Part shown: positions 26,216 to 34,151 of the stretch, one piece after another
How the letters are laid out: every line of letters starts with the position of its first letter
How positions within the stretch are numbered: position 1 is the stretch's first letter
NCBI RefSeq assembly: GCF_900102675.1
Contig: NZ_FMYX01000016.1
Span: 1-64,000, forward strand
Length of the DNA stretch: 64,000 bases
DNA from: Pseudomonas guariconensis
GTDB lineage: Bacteria; Pseudomonadota; Gammaproteobacteria; Pseudomonadales; Pseudomonadaceae
Reading direction: 5' to 3'
Made by a program: the position numbers and the translations under genes
The notes under the pieces: model-generated
Database searches by the model: none
The model's input: only the letters and a program-made list of their open reading frames with translations
What the model was told of the DNA's origin: nothing

Positions 26216-26748
26216 TGGCCAGCGTGCGGCTCTGGGACCCCTTGCTCAGGTGCTGCCACTGGTCGCTGGTGTTCGTGTTCTTCGCCAACTCGTTCTTCAA
26301 CGAGGAAGGTGACGACTGGCACCAGTGGTTGGGCTACTACGCACTCGGTGTGGTGATCGTGCGCCTGGTGTGGGGCTTCGTCGGGCCGCGCAGTGCGCGC
26401 TGGGCGGACTTCTGGCCGACCCCGACGCGCCTTGCGGCGCATGCCCGGGCCTTGCGGCGGGGTGAGCATTACCAGCGGCTGGGTCATACGCCGATCGGCG
26501 CACTGGTGATGGTGCTGATGCTCGCCTGCGTCGTAGGGCTGGGAGTGACCGGCTGGCTGTCCCAGGAGGTAGACGCCCTGTGGGGCGTCGATTGGCCCAA
26601 CGATGTGCACAGCTTCCTGGCCAACGCGCTGCTGGCGCTGGTCTGCGTGCACCTGCTCGCGGCACTGGTCGAAAGCCTGCGCCTGAAGGAAAACCTGCCC
26701 CTGTCGATGCTCACCGGGCGACGGCGTCAGCCCCACGACCCGCGATGA
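26215..26748 (+). CDS. Cytochrome b561/b-type inner-membrane protein
   Basis: A 177-residue protein with four membrane helices. Candidate haem histidines are in LLRCCHWSLV (helix 1), DDWHQWLGYYALG (helix 2), and VHSFLANALLALVCVHLL (helix 4), the usual cytochrome b561-type layout. Its start overlaps the stop of the PepSY gene (TGATG), which implies coupled translation. The pair probably handles electron transfer at the membrane; electron donor and acceptor are unknown. Confidence 0.83.
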   Translation: MASVRLWDPLLRCCHWSLVFVFFANSFFNEEGDDWHQWLGYYALGVVIVRLVWGFVGPRSARWADFWPTPTRLAAHARALRRGEHYQRLGHTPIGALVMVLMLACVVGLGVTGWLSQEVDALWGVDWPNDVHSFLANALLALVCVHLLAALVESLRLKENLPLSMLTGRRRQPHDPR

Positions 26749-26774
26749 CTGCACGCCTGAGCGCCAGGTTGTTT

Positions 26775-26803
26775 TTGAATCGCGCCAATCACCCCCGTAA
26801 TAT
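26775..26803 (+). promoter_or_regulatory. fabV: Sigma-70 promoter for fabV
   Basis: TTGAAT (26775-26780), a 17-bp spacer and TAATAT (26798-26803) lie about 95 bp upstream of the fabV start. A GC-rich inverted repeat (CCCCCG...CGGGGG) overlaps the start region. Confidence 0.6.
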
Positions 26804-26900
26804 GTGTCGGATAACCTGCGGGGGTAGTCTCACCCTCTGATCAAACGGAACCGTCCCCTGCGGCGCGCTTCCTCGGCACAAACCTGAAGAGGTACAGACA

Positions 26901-28112
26901 TTGGCCATCATTCATCCTAAGGTTCGCGGTTTCATCTGCACCACGACTCACCCGAAGGGCTGCGAGCTCAACGTCCGTGACCAGATCGAAGCCACCCGCA
27001 AGCTGGGCGTGCGCGAGGATGGTCCGAAGAAGGTCTTGGTCATCGGCGCATCCAGCGGCTACGGCCTGGCGGCACGCATCACCGCAGCCTTCGGCTTCAA
27101 GGCCGACACTCTGGGCGTGTTCTTCGAAAAGCCGGGCACCGAGACCAAGGCCGGTACCGCGGGTTGGTACAACGCCGCTGCCTTCGACAAGTTCGCCAAG
27201 CAAGCCGGCCTGTACAGCAAGTCGATCAACGGCGATGCCTTCTCCGACGAAGCCCGCGCCAAGGTCATCGAGCTGATCAAGAACGAAATGGGCGGCAAGG
27301 TCGACCTGGTCGTCTACTCCCTGGCCTCGCCAGTGCGCAAGCTGCCGCAGACCGGTGAACTGGTGCGCTCGGCACTCAAGCCGATCGGCCAGCCGTACAA
27401 GTCGACCGCCATCGACACCAACAAGGACACCATCATCGAGGCCAGCATCGAGCCGGCCACCGAGCAGGAAATCGCCGACACCGTCACCGTCATGGGTGGC
27501 CAGGACTGGCAACTGTGGATCGACGCCCTGAGCCAAGCCGACGTGCTGGCCGAAGGCGCACGCACCGTGGCTTTCAGCTACATCGGCACCGAAATCACCT
27601 GGCCGATCTACTGGCACGGCGCCCTGGGCCAGGCCAAGCAGGACCTGGACGAAACCGCCCTGCGCCTGGACAAGAAGCTGGCCAGCGAAATCAAGGGCGG
27701 CGCCAACGTGGCGGTGCTCAAGTCGGTGGTCACCCAGGCCAGCTCGGCCATTCCGGTGATGCCGCTGTACCTGTCGATGGTCTTCAAGATCATGCAGGAG
27801 AAGGGCGTTCACGAAGGCACCCAGGACCAGCTGGACCGCATGTTCCGCGACCGCATGTACCGCGCCGACGGCGCACCGATGCCGGTGGACGAGAAGGCCC
27901 GCCTGCGTCTAGACGACTGGGAACTGCGCGACGACGTTCAGGACGCCTGCAAGGCCCTGTGGCCGCAAGTGACCACCGAGAACCTGTTCCAGCTGACCGA
28001 CTATGCCGGTTACAAGAAGCAGTTCCTCAATCTGTTCGGCTTCGAGCGTGCTGACGTCAACTACGACGAAGACGTCGCCACCGATGTGAAGTTCGACTGC
28101 ATCGAGCTGTAA
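26901..28112 (+). CDS. fabV: Trans-2-enoyl-ACP/CoA reductase FabV
   Basis: A 403-residue NADH-dependent enoyl reductase for the last step of fatty-acid elongation. The nucleotide site is in VLVIGASSGYGLAARI (46-61), and the catalytic pair is Y237-x8-K246 in PIYWHGALGQAK, the FabV-specific spacing. FabV enzymes are known to be triclosan-tolerant. Translation starts at TTG 26901 behind GAAGAGGT; no ATG fits the family N-terminus (AIIHPKVRGFIC). Confidence 0.95.
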   Translation: MAIIHPKVRGFICTTTHPKGCELNVRDQIEATRKLGVREDGPKKVLVIGASSGYGLAARITAAFGFKADTLGVFFEKPGTETKAGTAGWYNAAAFDKFAKQAGLYSKSINGDAFSDEARAKVIELIKNEMGGKVDLVVYSLASPVRKLPQTGELVRSALKPIGQPYKSTAIDTNKDTIIEASIEPATEQEIADTVTVMGGQDWQLWIDALSQADVLAEGARTVAFSYIGTEITWPIYWHGALGQAKQDLDETALRLDKKLASEIKGGANVAVLKSVVTQASSAIPVMPLYLSMVFKIMQEKGVHEGTQDQLDRMFRDRMYRADGAPMPVDEKARLRLDDWELRDDVQDACKALWPQVTTENLFQLTDYAGYKKQFLNLFGFERADVNYDEDVATDVKFDCIEL

Positions 28113-28117
28113 GCCTG

Positions 28118-28137
28118 TCGCCCCACCGTTGGGGCGA
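28118..28137 (+). terminator. Hairpin after fabV
   Basis: TCGCCCCA-CCGT-TGGGGCGA lies 6 bp after the stop. No U-tract follows, so it may be an RNA-stabilising end. The rest of the gap to 28325 contains degenerate REP-like GC palindromes and no gene. Confidence 0.5.
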
Positions 28138-28325
28138 TACTCGCTGAAGCCTGCAAGCCCTCTCGCAGGCTTCGCCAGTGCCCACACGCGCAGCGCCTTC
28201 CAGGTGTTGCGCGGGCTCCGTGGGAGCAGGTGTAGCCTGCGACGGGCTGCGCAGCGGCTCCTGCTAGGGGATGGCTGAAGACGCTTTTTTTGCTAGCGTT
28301 GGCGCACCACTGCAGGGAGCGCGTC

Positions 28326-29234
28326 ATGAGCAGCCTGACCCAGCCCGCCACCGCCTTTCGCCACAGTACCGCCGACGGCTACAGCCTCGGAGGCTTCCTC
28401 TGGCGCCACGCTTCCCCCGACCCCCAGCGCCCGCTGGTGATCATCAATGCCGCCACCTCGGTGCGCTGCCGTTACTACTCGCGTTTTGCCGACTACCTGT
28501 TCGCCCAGGGCTTCGACGTGCTGACCTACGACTACCGGGGCATCGGCGAGTCGCGGCCGGCTTCGCTGCGCGGCTTCAAGGCGTCGTGGAGCGACTGGGG
28601 GCGGCTGGACTTCGAGGCGATGCTGCAATTGGCCGCCGAGCGCTTCGCGGGCCAGCCGGTGGATGTGGTGGCGCACAGTTTCGGCGGCTGTGCGGTAGGG
28701 CTCGCGCCGTCCGGCGGGCGGGTACGACGGGTGGTGATGGTCGGCGCACAGTTCGCTTATTGGCGCGACTACGCGGCGAACGAGCGCTGGCGGCTGGTAG
28801 GTAAATGGCACGTGGTGATGCCGTTGCTGACCCGACTGTGCGGGTATTTCCCGGGCAAGCGCCTGGGTTGGATGGAGGACACGCCGGCGGGTGTGGTGCA
28901 CGACTGGACCACTCGCACGCCGCGCTACGAGCAACGTCCGAGCGGGCGGACACTGGCGCAATTGCCGTTCGCCCAGGTGCAGGCCGCGACGTTGGCGATC
29001 AGCCTCACGGACGACCCGTTCGGGACCGTGGCGGCGACCGAGCGGTTACTGGGCTACCTGCAGCACGCCGAGCGGCGGCACCTGCGGTTGGCGCCTGGAG
29101 ATATCTCGGTCGCGCAGATCGGGCATTTCGCGTTCTTCCATGACCGCTTCCGCGAGACGCTCTGGCCGATTGCCCTGGCCTGGTTGCAGCAGGGCAGGCT
29201 GCCTGAAGCGGTACCGGGACGGATCATCAGCTGA
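28326..29234 (+). CDS. Alpha/beta hydrolase
   Basis: The 302-residue alpha/beta-hydrolase has YDYRGIGESRP after strand 4 and the nucleophile elbow VVAHSFGGCAVG (serine, near residue 118). A histidine in AQIGHFAFF near the C-terminus completes a triad. It resembles the YheT/serine-aminopeptidase-like group of uncharacterised esterases. The start ATG (MSSLTQPAT) is preceded by GGGAGCG; an upstream in-frame start lacks such a site. No partner gene is adjacent. Confidence 0.82.
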   Translation: MSSLTQPATAFRHSTADGYSLGGFLWRHASPDPQRPLVIINAATSVRCRYYSRFADYLFAQGFDVLTYDYRGIGESRPASLRGFKASWSDWGRLDFEAMLQLAAERFAGQPVDVVAHSFGGCAVGLAPSGGRVRRVVMVGAQFAYWRDYAANERWRLVGKWHVVMPLLTRLCGYFPGKRLGWMEDTPAGVVHDWTTRTPRYEQRPSGRTLAQLPFAQVQAATLAISLTDDPFGTVAATERLLGYLQHAERRHLRLAPGDISVAQIGHFAFFHDRFRETLWPIALAWLQQGRLPEAVPGRIIS

Positions 29235-29242
29235 GGTGGCCT

Positions 29243-29259
29243 GGGCCGCAAAGCGGCCC
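29243..29259. terminator. Hairpin between convergent genes
   Basis: GGGCCGC-AAA-GCGGCCC forms a 7-bp stem in the 33-bp gap between the hydrolase and the HopJ-like gene. Confidence 0.5.
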
Positions 29260-29267
29260 CGGCGATA

Positions 29268-29609
29268 TCAGGCGTTACGCTTGAGCGGCTGCTCGGCGAA
29301 GGTGACGCCGGCCAGCCCGTGCTTGATCAGTGCACGGATGTTGCCATGGTCGCTGCCTTCGGGGGTGGCCAGCACGCTGCGGTAGTGCTCGCCAAACGCC
29401 AACAAGGCTTCCTGGTCGCTCAAGCCTTCGAGCAGGGCCAGGCCCAGGGTCTTGCACGAGCCTTCGTTCTGGCCGGCGGCGTTCTCGACGCCACCATTGC
29501 TGAAGGCCTGGGGCTGGTAGCTGTAGTTCGCGGCGATGAACGCCAGGGTGTCGGCGAAAACATGCTCGCCGCTGGCGAGGCTGTTACGCAGGGTGGACAG
29601 ATCAGTCAC
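29268..29609 (-). CDS. HopJ-type protein
   Basis: A 113-residue protein of the HopJ family (LRNSLASGEHVFADTLAFIAANYSYQPQAFSNG..., then GSCKTLGLALLEGLS). The family is named after a P. syringae type III effector but is widespread in bacteria without such a system; no secretion genes are seen here. The start is GTG 29609 with AGGAAA upstream. The ATG further upstream would overlap deep into the DUF1244 gene. It overlaps the DUF1244 stop by 8 bases and is co-transcribed with folM. Confidence 0.85.
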   Translation of the reverse strand: MTDLSTLRNSLASGEHVFADTLAFIAANYSYQPQAFSNGGVENAAGQNEGSCKTLGLALLEGLSDQEALLAFGEHYRSVLATPEGSDHGNIRALIKHGLAGVTFAEQPLKRNA

Positions 29610-29898
29610 GTGGCTTTCCTTTTTCGAACGCCGCTTGTTGGTCGGCGCTGGCTTCTTTCTGGTACTGGGCTTTCCAATCGGCATAGGGCATGCCGTAGAC
29701 CTTCTCGCGGGCATCGTCCAGGCTGACGTCGATCTGGCGCTCGTCGGCGGCGGCCTTGTACCACTTGGACAGGCAGTTGCGGCAGAAGCCGGAGAGGTTC
29801 ATCAGGTCGATGTTCTGCACGTCGGTGCGCTTTTGCAGGTGTTCGACCAGGCGCCGGAACGCGGCGGCCTCGAGTTCGAGCTGTTGTTGCGGGGTCAT
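29602..29898 (-). CDS. DUF1244 protein
   Basis: A 98-residue soluble helical protein with the family signature LSGFCRNCLSKWYKAA (CxxC) and EKVYGMPYADWK. Function is unknown. It lies between folM (10 bp) and the hopJ-like gene (8-bp overlap), a conserved-looking trio, so a shared physiological link is possible. Confidence 0.87.
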   Translation of the reverse strand: MTPQQQLELEAAAFRRLVEHLQKRTDVQNIDLMNLSGFCRNCLSKWYKAAADERQIDVSLDDAREKVYGMPYADWKAQYQKEASADQQAAFEKGKPRD

Positions 29899-29908
29899 GG
29901 GGCTTCCC

Positions 29909-30601
29909 TCAGGTCATGCGGTTCTTCAGGTGGCGGCCACCGTTGATGACCACCTGGCTGCCGGTGCTGTATTGGCTTTCGAGCAGGAACATCACCGCCT
30001 CGATCAGCGGGCGGGCGCCGGGCTCGAACTCCAGCAGGGCTTTTTTCAGGGTCTGCTGGCGGTAGGCGTCGTCGCCACCTTCCTTGAGGATCAGCAGGCC
30101 CGGCAGGATACCGTTGACGCGCACCTTCGGCGCGTATTTTTCGGCGAACGACAGCACCATGTTCTGCAGCGCGGCCTTGGTCGCGGCGTAGCCGATGTGG
30201 CTCTTGCTGCCGCGTGAGGAAGTTTCGTCGCAGATGTGGATGATGTCGGCCTTCTCGACCTTGTCTAGCAAATCGCCCAGGGCCAGGTTGAGGTGATAGG
30301 GCGCCTCGACGTGCAGGCGGAACATGGTCTGCAGGTTGTCCAGGCCATCGTCCAGCCACAGCGAGGCGTTGTGGATGATCGCGCGCAAGCCGTCGTAATG
30401 GCTTTGCAGGTACTCGATCAGCGCCTGGCGGTCGGCCTCCTGGCACAGGTCGGCGCGAAACTGCACGATGTTCGGGTGGGGCGTTTGTGGGTGAATGCTG
30501 CGGCTGGCGCTGACCACCGTATGGCCGGCCTGTGCCAGTTCAAGGGCCAGGGCCAGTCCGACGCGCTGGCTGGCGCCGGTGACGAGGATTGGGCTGTTCA
30601 T
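29909..30601 (-). CDS. folM: Dihydromonapterin reductase FolM
   Basis: A 230-residue short-chain dehydrogenase. The N-terminal ILVTGASQRVGLALALELA differs from the usual TGxxxGIG and matches the pteridine-reductase/FolM branch. The active site Y-x3-K is in HIGYAATKAALQNM near residue 150, and the C-terminus ends STGSQVVINGGRHLKNRMT. It would reduce dihydromonapterin or dihydrofolate. It is the first gene of the folM-DUF1244-hopJ run; the ATG at 30601 matches family length. Confidence 0.88.
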   Translation of the reverse strand: MNSPILVTGASQRVGLALALELAQAGHTVVSASRSIHPQTPHPNIVQFRADLCQEADRQALIEYLQSHYDGLRAIIHNASLWLDDGLDNLQTMFRLHVEAPYHLNLALGDLLDKVEKADIIHICDETSSRGSKSHIGYAATKAALQNMVLSFAEKYAPKVRVNGILPGLLILKEGGDDAYRQQTLKKALLEFEPGARPLIEAVMFLLESQYSTGSQVVINGGRHLKNRMT

Positions 30602-30679
30602 GATCGGGGCGTCAACTTGTCTGTCCTTGCATTGATGCCCCAGCATACCCGAACTGTTTCGCTCTTGTGCGGCTGCGCC

Positions 30680-31252
30680 TCAGCGGCTGCGCAGCCCGCG
30701 CGATGCCTGGCCGGTGGCAGGTACTGTTGGGTTCAGCCAGCCGGCCAGCAGACGGGTGGACAGCGGGATGAACAGATAGACCATCACCGGCGTCAGGGCC
30801 AGGGTGCTGATCAGTACCCGTGGCAGCAGATCCAGCGGCGCCAGCCAGTGGCCGAACAGCACGTTGAACAGCAGCGAGACCGGAAAGAATGCCAGCCAGA
30901 TGGCGGTTGCTTGCTTCCAGCGTGGCGGTTTTTGCACTGTATTGGTGCCGAACCAGTCGTCCAGGCCGCTGACGCGCCTCTCTTTGGGGCGCTCGAACAG
31001 GCCGTCGCCACGTTGCAGCCAGGCCCGACGCGAGGCCGAATGCTCCCAGGCGTGCAGAGTGGATTCGTTGGTGAAGCGGAAGATGATCTGGAACTCATCG
31101 CCCTCGGCCGGTGGCGCGAGGATGCCCGAGCCCAAATAGCCGGGGAAGTCGGTGGCCAACTGCTCGCCTTCATGAAGCCAGGCCAGCAGGTCCTGGTAAC
31201 GGCCATGGGCGGCGCGGCGCGACACCATCAGGGTGACGGGAGGGGTAGACAT
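30680..31252 (-). CDS. Antibiotic-biosynthesis-monooxygenase-domain membrane protein
   Basis: The protein has 190 residues. An ABM ferredoxin-like domain (~8-95, with AWLHEGEQLATDFPGYLGSGIL and FRFTNESTLHAWEHSASRRAWL) is joined to two C-terminal hydrophobic helices (~125-175). Such ABM-plus-membrane proteins are uncharacterised. The ATG at 31252 (MSTPPVTLMVSRR) matches the domain start; the longer frame is low quality. Divergent from the MerR-type regulator, it may be a target of that regulator. Confidence 0.78.
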   Translation of the reverse strand: MSTPPVTLMVSRRAAHGRYQDLLAWLHEGEQLATDFPGYLGSGILAPPAEGDEFQIIFRFTNESTLHAWEHSASRRAWLQRGDGLFERPKERRVSGLDDWFGTNTVQKPPRWKQATAIWLAFFPVSLLFNVLFGHWLAPLDLLPRVLISTLALTPVMVYLFIPLSTRLLAGWLNPTVPATGQASRGLRSR

Positions 31253-31462
31253 CGTGTATCTCCTGGCGACGGGGCTGGCGGGTAGCTGGCCCCTAGGCTT
31301 ACATCGCCCGGGGTGGTGGGCGATGCGAGCAGGCTTGCAAGAATCGGGCACGGATTATCGCTCAGGATTCGTGACCGGTCAGTGTCAGCCGGCGGATGGT
31401 TGCACTGACCTGGCGGAGTGTCCCGGCGTAGAATGCAGAATCTGAAACAAGAGGCGTTGTCC

Positions 31463-32401
31463 GTGCACATCAATGATCAGGTGGCCACCTCGGCCGGCCT
31501 GGAACACCAAGAGCTGTTCCCCATTCGCGAAGTGGCCCGGCTGACCGGTGTCAACCCTGTGACCCTGCGCGCTTGGGAGCGCCGCTACGGGTTGATCCAG
31601 CCCACCCGCACCGACAGTGGCCATCGTCTCTATTCCCAGGCCGATATCGACGATATCCGCAGCATCCTCGGCTGGCTGGAGCGTGGCGTGGCGGTGAGCA
31701 AGGTGGGCAGTATCCTGGCCCGCAATCAGGGCGTGACGCAGGATGGCCAAGGCGCCGGCAATGCCGAGGAGCTGGCCGGCTGGCGCGGCCAGGTGCAGGA
31801 GGCGACCCAGCGTTTCGATGGCCTGGCACTGGAACGGTTGTTCGACCAAGTGTTTGCCTGCCATGCCCTGGACGCGGTGTTCGATGAGGTCTTCATGCCT
31901 GTCTGGCGCGGCTTGCGAGCGGGGCAGGGCAGTTTTGGCCGGGTCAGTGAGTGGTTGTTCCTCGACCAGTTTTTGCGAGGCAAGGTGCTGCTGAGACTGC
32001 AGCTGTCGCGCGGGCCCTGGAGCCAGCGCGTGGTGCTGGCGCCGTTGTCGGGCCAATGCCATGAGCTGGAGTTGCTGGTGGCGGGGCTGTTGCTGGGCAG
32101 CGACGAGGTGGGCGTCACGGTGCTGGCGACCGGGCAGCCCATGGAGGAGCTGGCGCTGGTGTGCGAGCGCCTCGCGCCCGATGCCTTGGTGATGTTCTCC
32201 CATCAGCCCCCCACTCAGGCGCTGGGCAAGCGCCTGGCGCGGTTGACCCTCGGCGTTGGGTGTCCGGTGGTGCTGGCGGGGGAGGTGGCGGAGCTGGCCC
32301 AGGAACAGCTGGGCGGTAGCCCGGTCGCCTGCCTTGGCGCGCAAGGCAGCCTGATGCGCAGGCGCTTGCGCCAGTACCTGGCCGGGCAGTTGGATACTTA
32401 G
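31463..32401 (+). CDS. LitR/CarH-like MerR regulator lacking the B12 ligand motif
   Basis: A ~312-residue regulator. An N-terminal MerR helix-turn-helix (FPIREVARLTGVNPVTLRAWERRYGLI) is followed by a helical bundle and a Rossmann-like domain as in CarH/LitR photoregulators. Where B12-binding members carry an E-H pair, this protein reads WLFLDQFLRG, and no cobalamin histidine motif is seen, so it fits class III LitR proteins. The start is uncertain (GTG 31463 with AAGAGGCG, or ATG 31433). A LOV photoreceptor gene lies 650 bp away. Confidence 0.75.
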   Translation: MHINDQVATSAGLEHQELFPIREVARLTGVNPVTLRAWERRYGLIQPTRTDSGHRLYSQADIDDIRSILGWLERGVAVSKVGSILARNQGVTQDGQGAGNAEELAGWRGQVQEATQRFDGLALERLFDQVFACHALDAVFDEVFMPVWRGLRAGQGSFGRVSEWLFLDQFLRGKVLLRLQLSRGPWSQRVVLAPLSGQCHELELLVAGLLLGSDEVGVTVLATGQPMEELALVCERLAPDALVMFSHQPPTQALGKRLARLTLGVGCPVVLAGEVAELAQEQLGGSPVACLGAQGSLMRRRLRQYLAGQLDT

Positions 32402-32991
32402 GCGTGCATCTGCTGATGGGCCTGGAGGATGTACTCGCGCAGGCGCTCGAGGTCGTCGGCCGGGCTGCGGGACAGGTCGTAGGCGGCCAGGTCCGGGCCG
32501 ATGCGCCGGCGCAGCACGCCTTTGAGGCGGATGGGTTCGATGCCCTCGGGGGCGAAGTTCAGGGCGAAGCGCACCGGCGCCTCGGGTAGATCCCGCACTT
32601 GCACCAAGGTGCCTTTGGAGGAAATGTCCCGGATCCACAGGCCGCTTTGCTTGCCATGGGTATCCAGCAGCGGGGCCGGCTGCTCCAGTGAAAGACGCCA
32701 AGGGCGCGGGGTGGGGCCTTCTTCGAAGATTTCAGGCGAACCCACCTGCAGATGCACGGCATGGAACTCGTCTTCGACCAGCTGCAGCGGGAAGCTGATC
32801 TGCTGGTTGTTGTACTGGGCCTGAAGCGTGACTTGCTCATTAGCCACCAGTCGGGCGAGCAGTTCCTGCACATGGCGGTCGCCATTGACCAGCAGACTCG
32901 ACATGGAGTCGGACACATTGAACTGGGGCGAATGCTGCATGTCCTGGATGAAATCCAGTTCGTCCTGGGTCAGGAGGGCATGTGCTTGCAT
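32398..32991 (-). CDS. PilZ-like protein
   Basis: A ~197-residue soluble protein. The C-terminal half resembles PilZ/YcgR c-di-GMP receptor domains: an arginine-rich segment TPRPWRLSLEQP, then SGLWIRDISSKGTLVQV, which resembles the D/N-x-S-x-x-G motif. An N-terminal YcgR-N-like half (LLVNGDRHVQELLARLVAN, VTLQAQYNNQQ) precedes it. The ATG at 32991 is used; a TTG ten codons upstream is possible. It is convergent with the LitR-like gene (4-bp overlap) and sits between it and the LOV gene. Confidence 0.65.
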   Translation of the reverse strand: MQAHALLTQDELDFIQDMQHSPQFNVSDSMSSLLVNGDRHVQELLARLVANEQVTLQAQYNNQQISFPLQLVEDEFHAVHLQVGSPEIFEEGPTPRPWRLSLEQPAPLLDTHGKQSGLWIRDISSKGTLVQVRDLPEAPVRFALNFAPEGIEPIRLKGVLRRRIGPDLAAYDLSRSPADDLERLREYILQAHQQMHA

Positions 32992-33050
32992 GATCGGGCT
33001 CGAAGGTAGCGATTTCTTCAAGGGGATTGACCGCGCGCAAAGCGCTTCGT

Positions 33051-33488
33051 TCAGCTACGTTCGTCGGATTCCAGCGCGTGCAGCCGGGCCTGCGCTTGGG
33101 CCAGTGCCCGCTCCAGTTCTACCTGACGGCTGACGTCCTTCTGGATGCCGATGAAATAAGTGCGCTGGTCGGCGGGGTTGTGCACCGGCGTGATCGACAG
33201 CTCGTTCCAGAAGGCGCTGCCATCTTTGCGGTAGTTGCGCAGCACCTCCCGGCATGGCCGGCCTTCGGTCAGGGCCCTGCGGATTCGCGCGCGGCCGAGT
33301 TGATCGCGATCATCGGCCTGCAGGAAGCGGCAGTCCTGGTAGAGAATTTCGTTGCGGGCATAGCCAGTCAGGCGTTCGAACGCTGCGTTCACGTAGATCA
33401 GGATGGTGTCGTCGCCTTCCTGTTCGGCGACCACGATTCCGTCGTTCGACGCATCGATCATCGATTGCAGCAGTTGCGCGTTGATCAT
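33051..33488 (-). CDS. Short LOV blue-light photoreceptor (PpSB1-LOV-like)
   Basis: A 145-residue stand-alone LOV protein with no effector domain. The flavin-adduct cysteine is C53 in YQDCRFLQ. R54 and the phosphate-contacting R61 and R66 are present, the residues known to give PpSB1-LOV its very slow dark recovery. NYRKDGSAFWNELSITPV and YFIGIQKDVS complete the LOV core, with a C-terminal J-alpha-like helix. Similarity to P. putida PpSB1-LOV is very high from memory. Related short LOV proteins in P. putida act through class III LitR regulators, one of which is nearby. Confidence 0.9.
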   Translation of the reverse strand: MINAQLLQSMIDASNDGIVVAEQEGDDTILIYVNAAFERLTGYARNEILYQDCRFLQADDRDQLGRARIRRALTEGRPCREVLRNYRKDGSAFWNELSITPVHNPADQRTYFIGIQKDVSRQVELERALAQAQARLHALESDERS

Positions 33489-33593
33489 GTCCGGGCCTTG
33501 GGCAAGCGGGGGACTTTGGTGGGAGTGCGGCCTTTTGCCACGGGTGAATGCTAGTATCCTACGTTTTCACTCAGTTTCGGAATCCTCTGCCCG

Positions 33594-34049
33594 ATGAAAG
33601 TCGCCATTATTTCAGGCTCGGTGTATGGCACCGCCGAAGAAGTCGCCCGTCACGCCGAGTCTGTGCTCAAAGCCGCCGGTTTCGATGCCTGGCATGCCGC
33701 CCGTGCCAACCTCCAAGACCTGCAGGGCTTTGCCCCGGATGCCTTGCTGGCCGTGACCTCCACCACTGGCATGGGCGAGCTGCCGGACAACCTGATGCCG
33801 CTGTACAGCACGATCCGCGACATTCTGCCGGCGGCCTGGCGAGGATTGCCCGGCGCGGTGATCGGCTTGGGCGATTCCAGCTATGGCGATACCTACTGCG
33901 GTGGTGGCGAGCAGATGCGCGAGCTGTTTGCCGAACTGGGCGTGCGGGAAGTACTGCCGATGCTGCGCTTGGATGCCAGCGAGACCGTGACCCCCGAGGC
34001 TGATGCCGAGCCGTGGCTGGCTGAGCTGGCGGCGGCGCTCAAGGTTTGA
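33594..34049 (+). CDS. Flavodoxin
   Basis: A 151-residue flavodoxin-like FMN protein. The phosphate loop is SGSVYGTAEEVA (residues 8-19). The flavin-flanking loops are STTGMGELPDN (near 60) and GLGDSSYGDTYCGGG (near 95). It likely carries electrons in the cytosol; the partner is not evident. It is divergent from the LOV gene across 105 bp. Confidence 0.88.
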   Translation: MKVAIISGSVYGTAEEVARHAESVLKAAGFDAWHAARANLQDLQGFAPDALLAVTSTTGMGELPDNLMPLYSTIRDILPAAWRGLPGAVIGLGDSSYGDTYCGGGEQMRELFAELGVREVLPMLRLDASETVTPEADAEPWLAELAAALKV

Positions 34050-34075
34050 TACGGGCGCATACCTAACACGGCCCG

Positions 34076-34137
34076 TTCGCGGGTGAACCCCTACAAGCTC
34101 AACGCAATCCTTGTGGGCGCGGGTTTACCCGCGAACA
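34076..34137. repeat. Inverted pair of REP elements
   Basis: TTCGCGGGTGAACCC at 34076-34090 faces a reverse copy (GGGTTTACCCGCGAA) at about 34121-34135, forming a larger palindrome between convergent genes. Confidence 0.7.
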
Positions 34138-34151
34138 GGACGTCGCCGCGG

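Noticed and set aside
29268..29609. HopJ-like protein as evidence of a type III secretion island
   Set aside because: The family is widespread in bacteria without type III secretion, and the neighbours are core metabolic genes.
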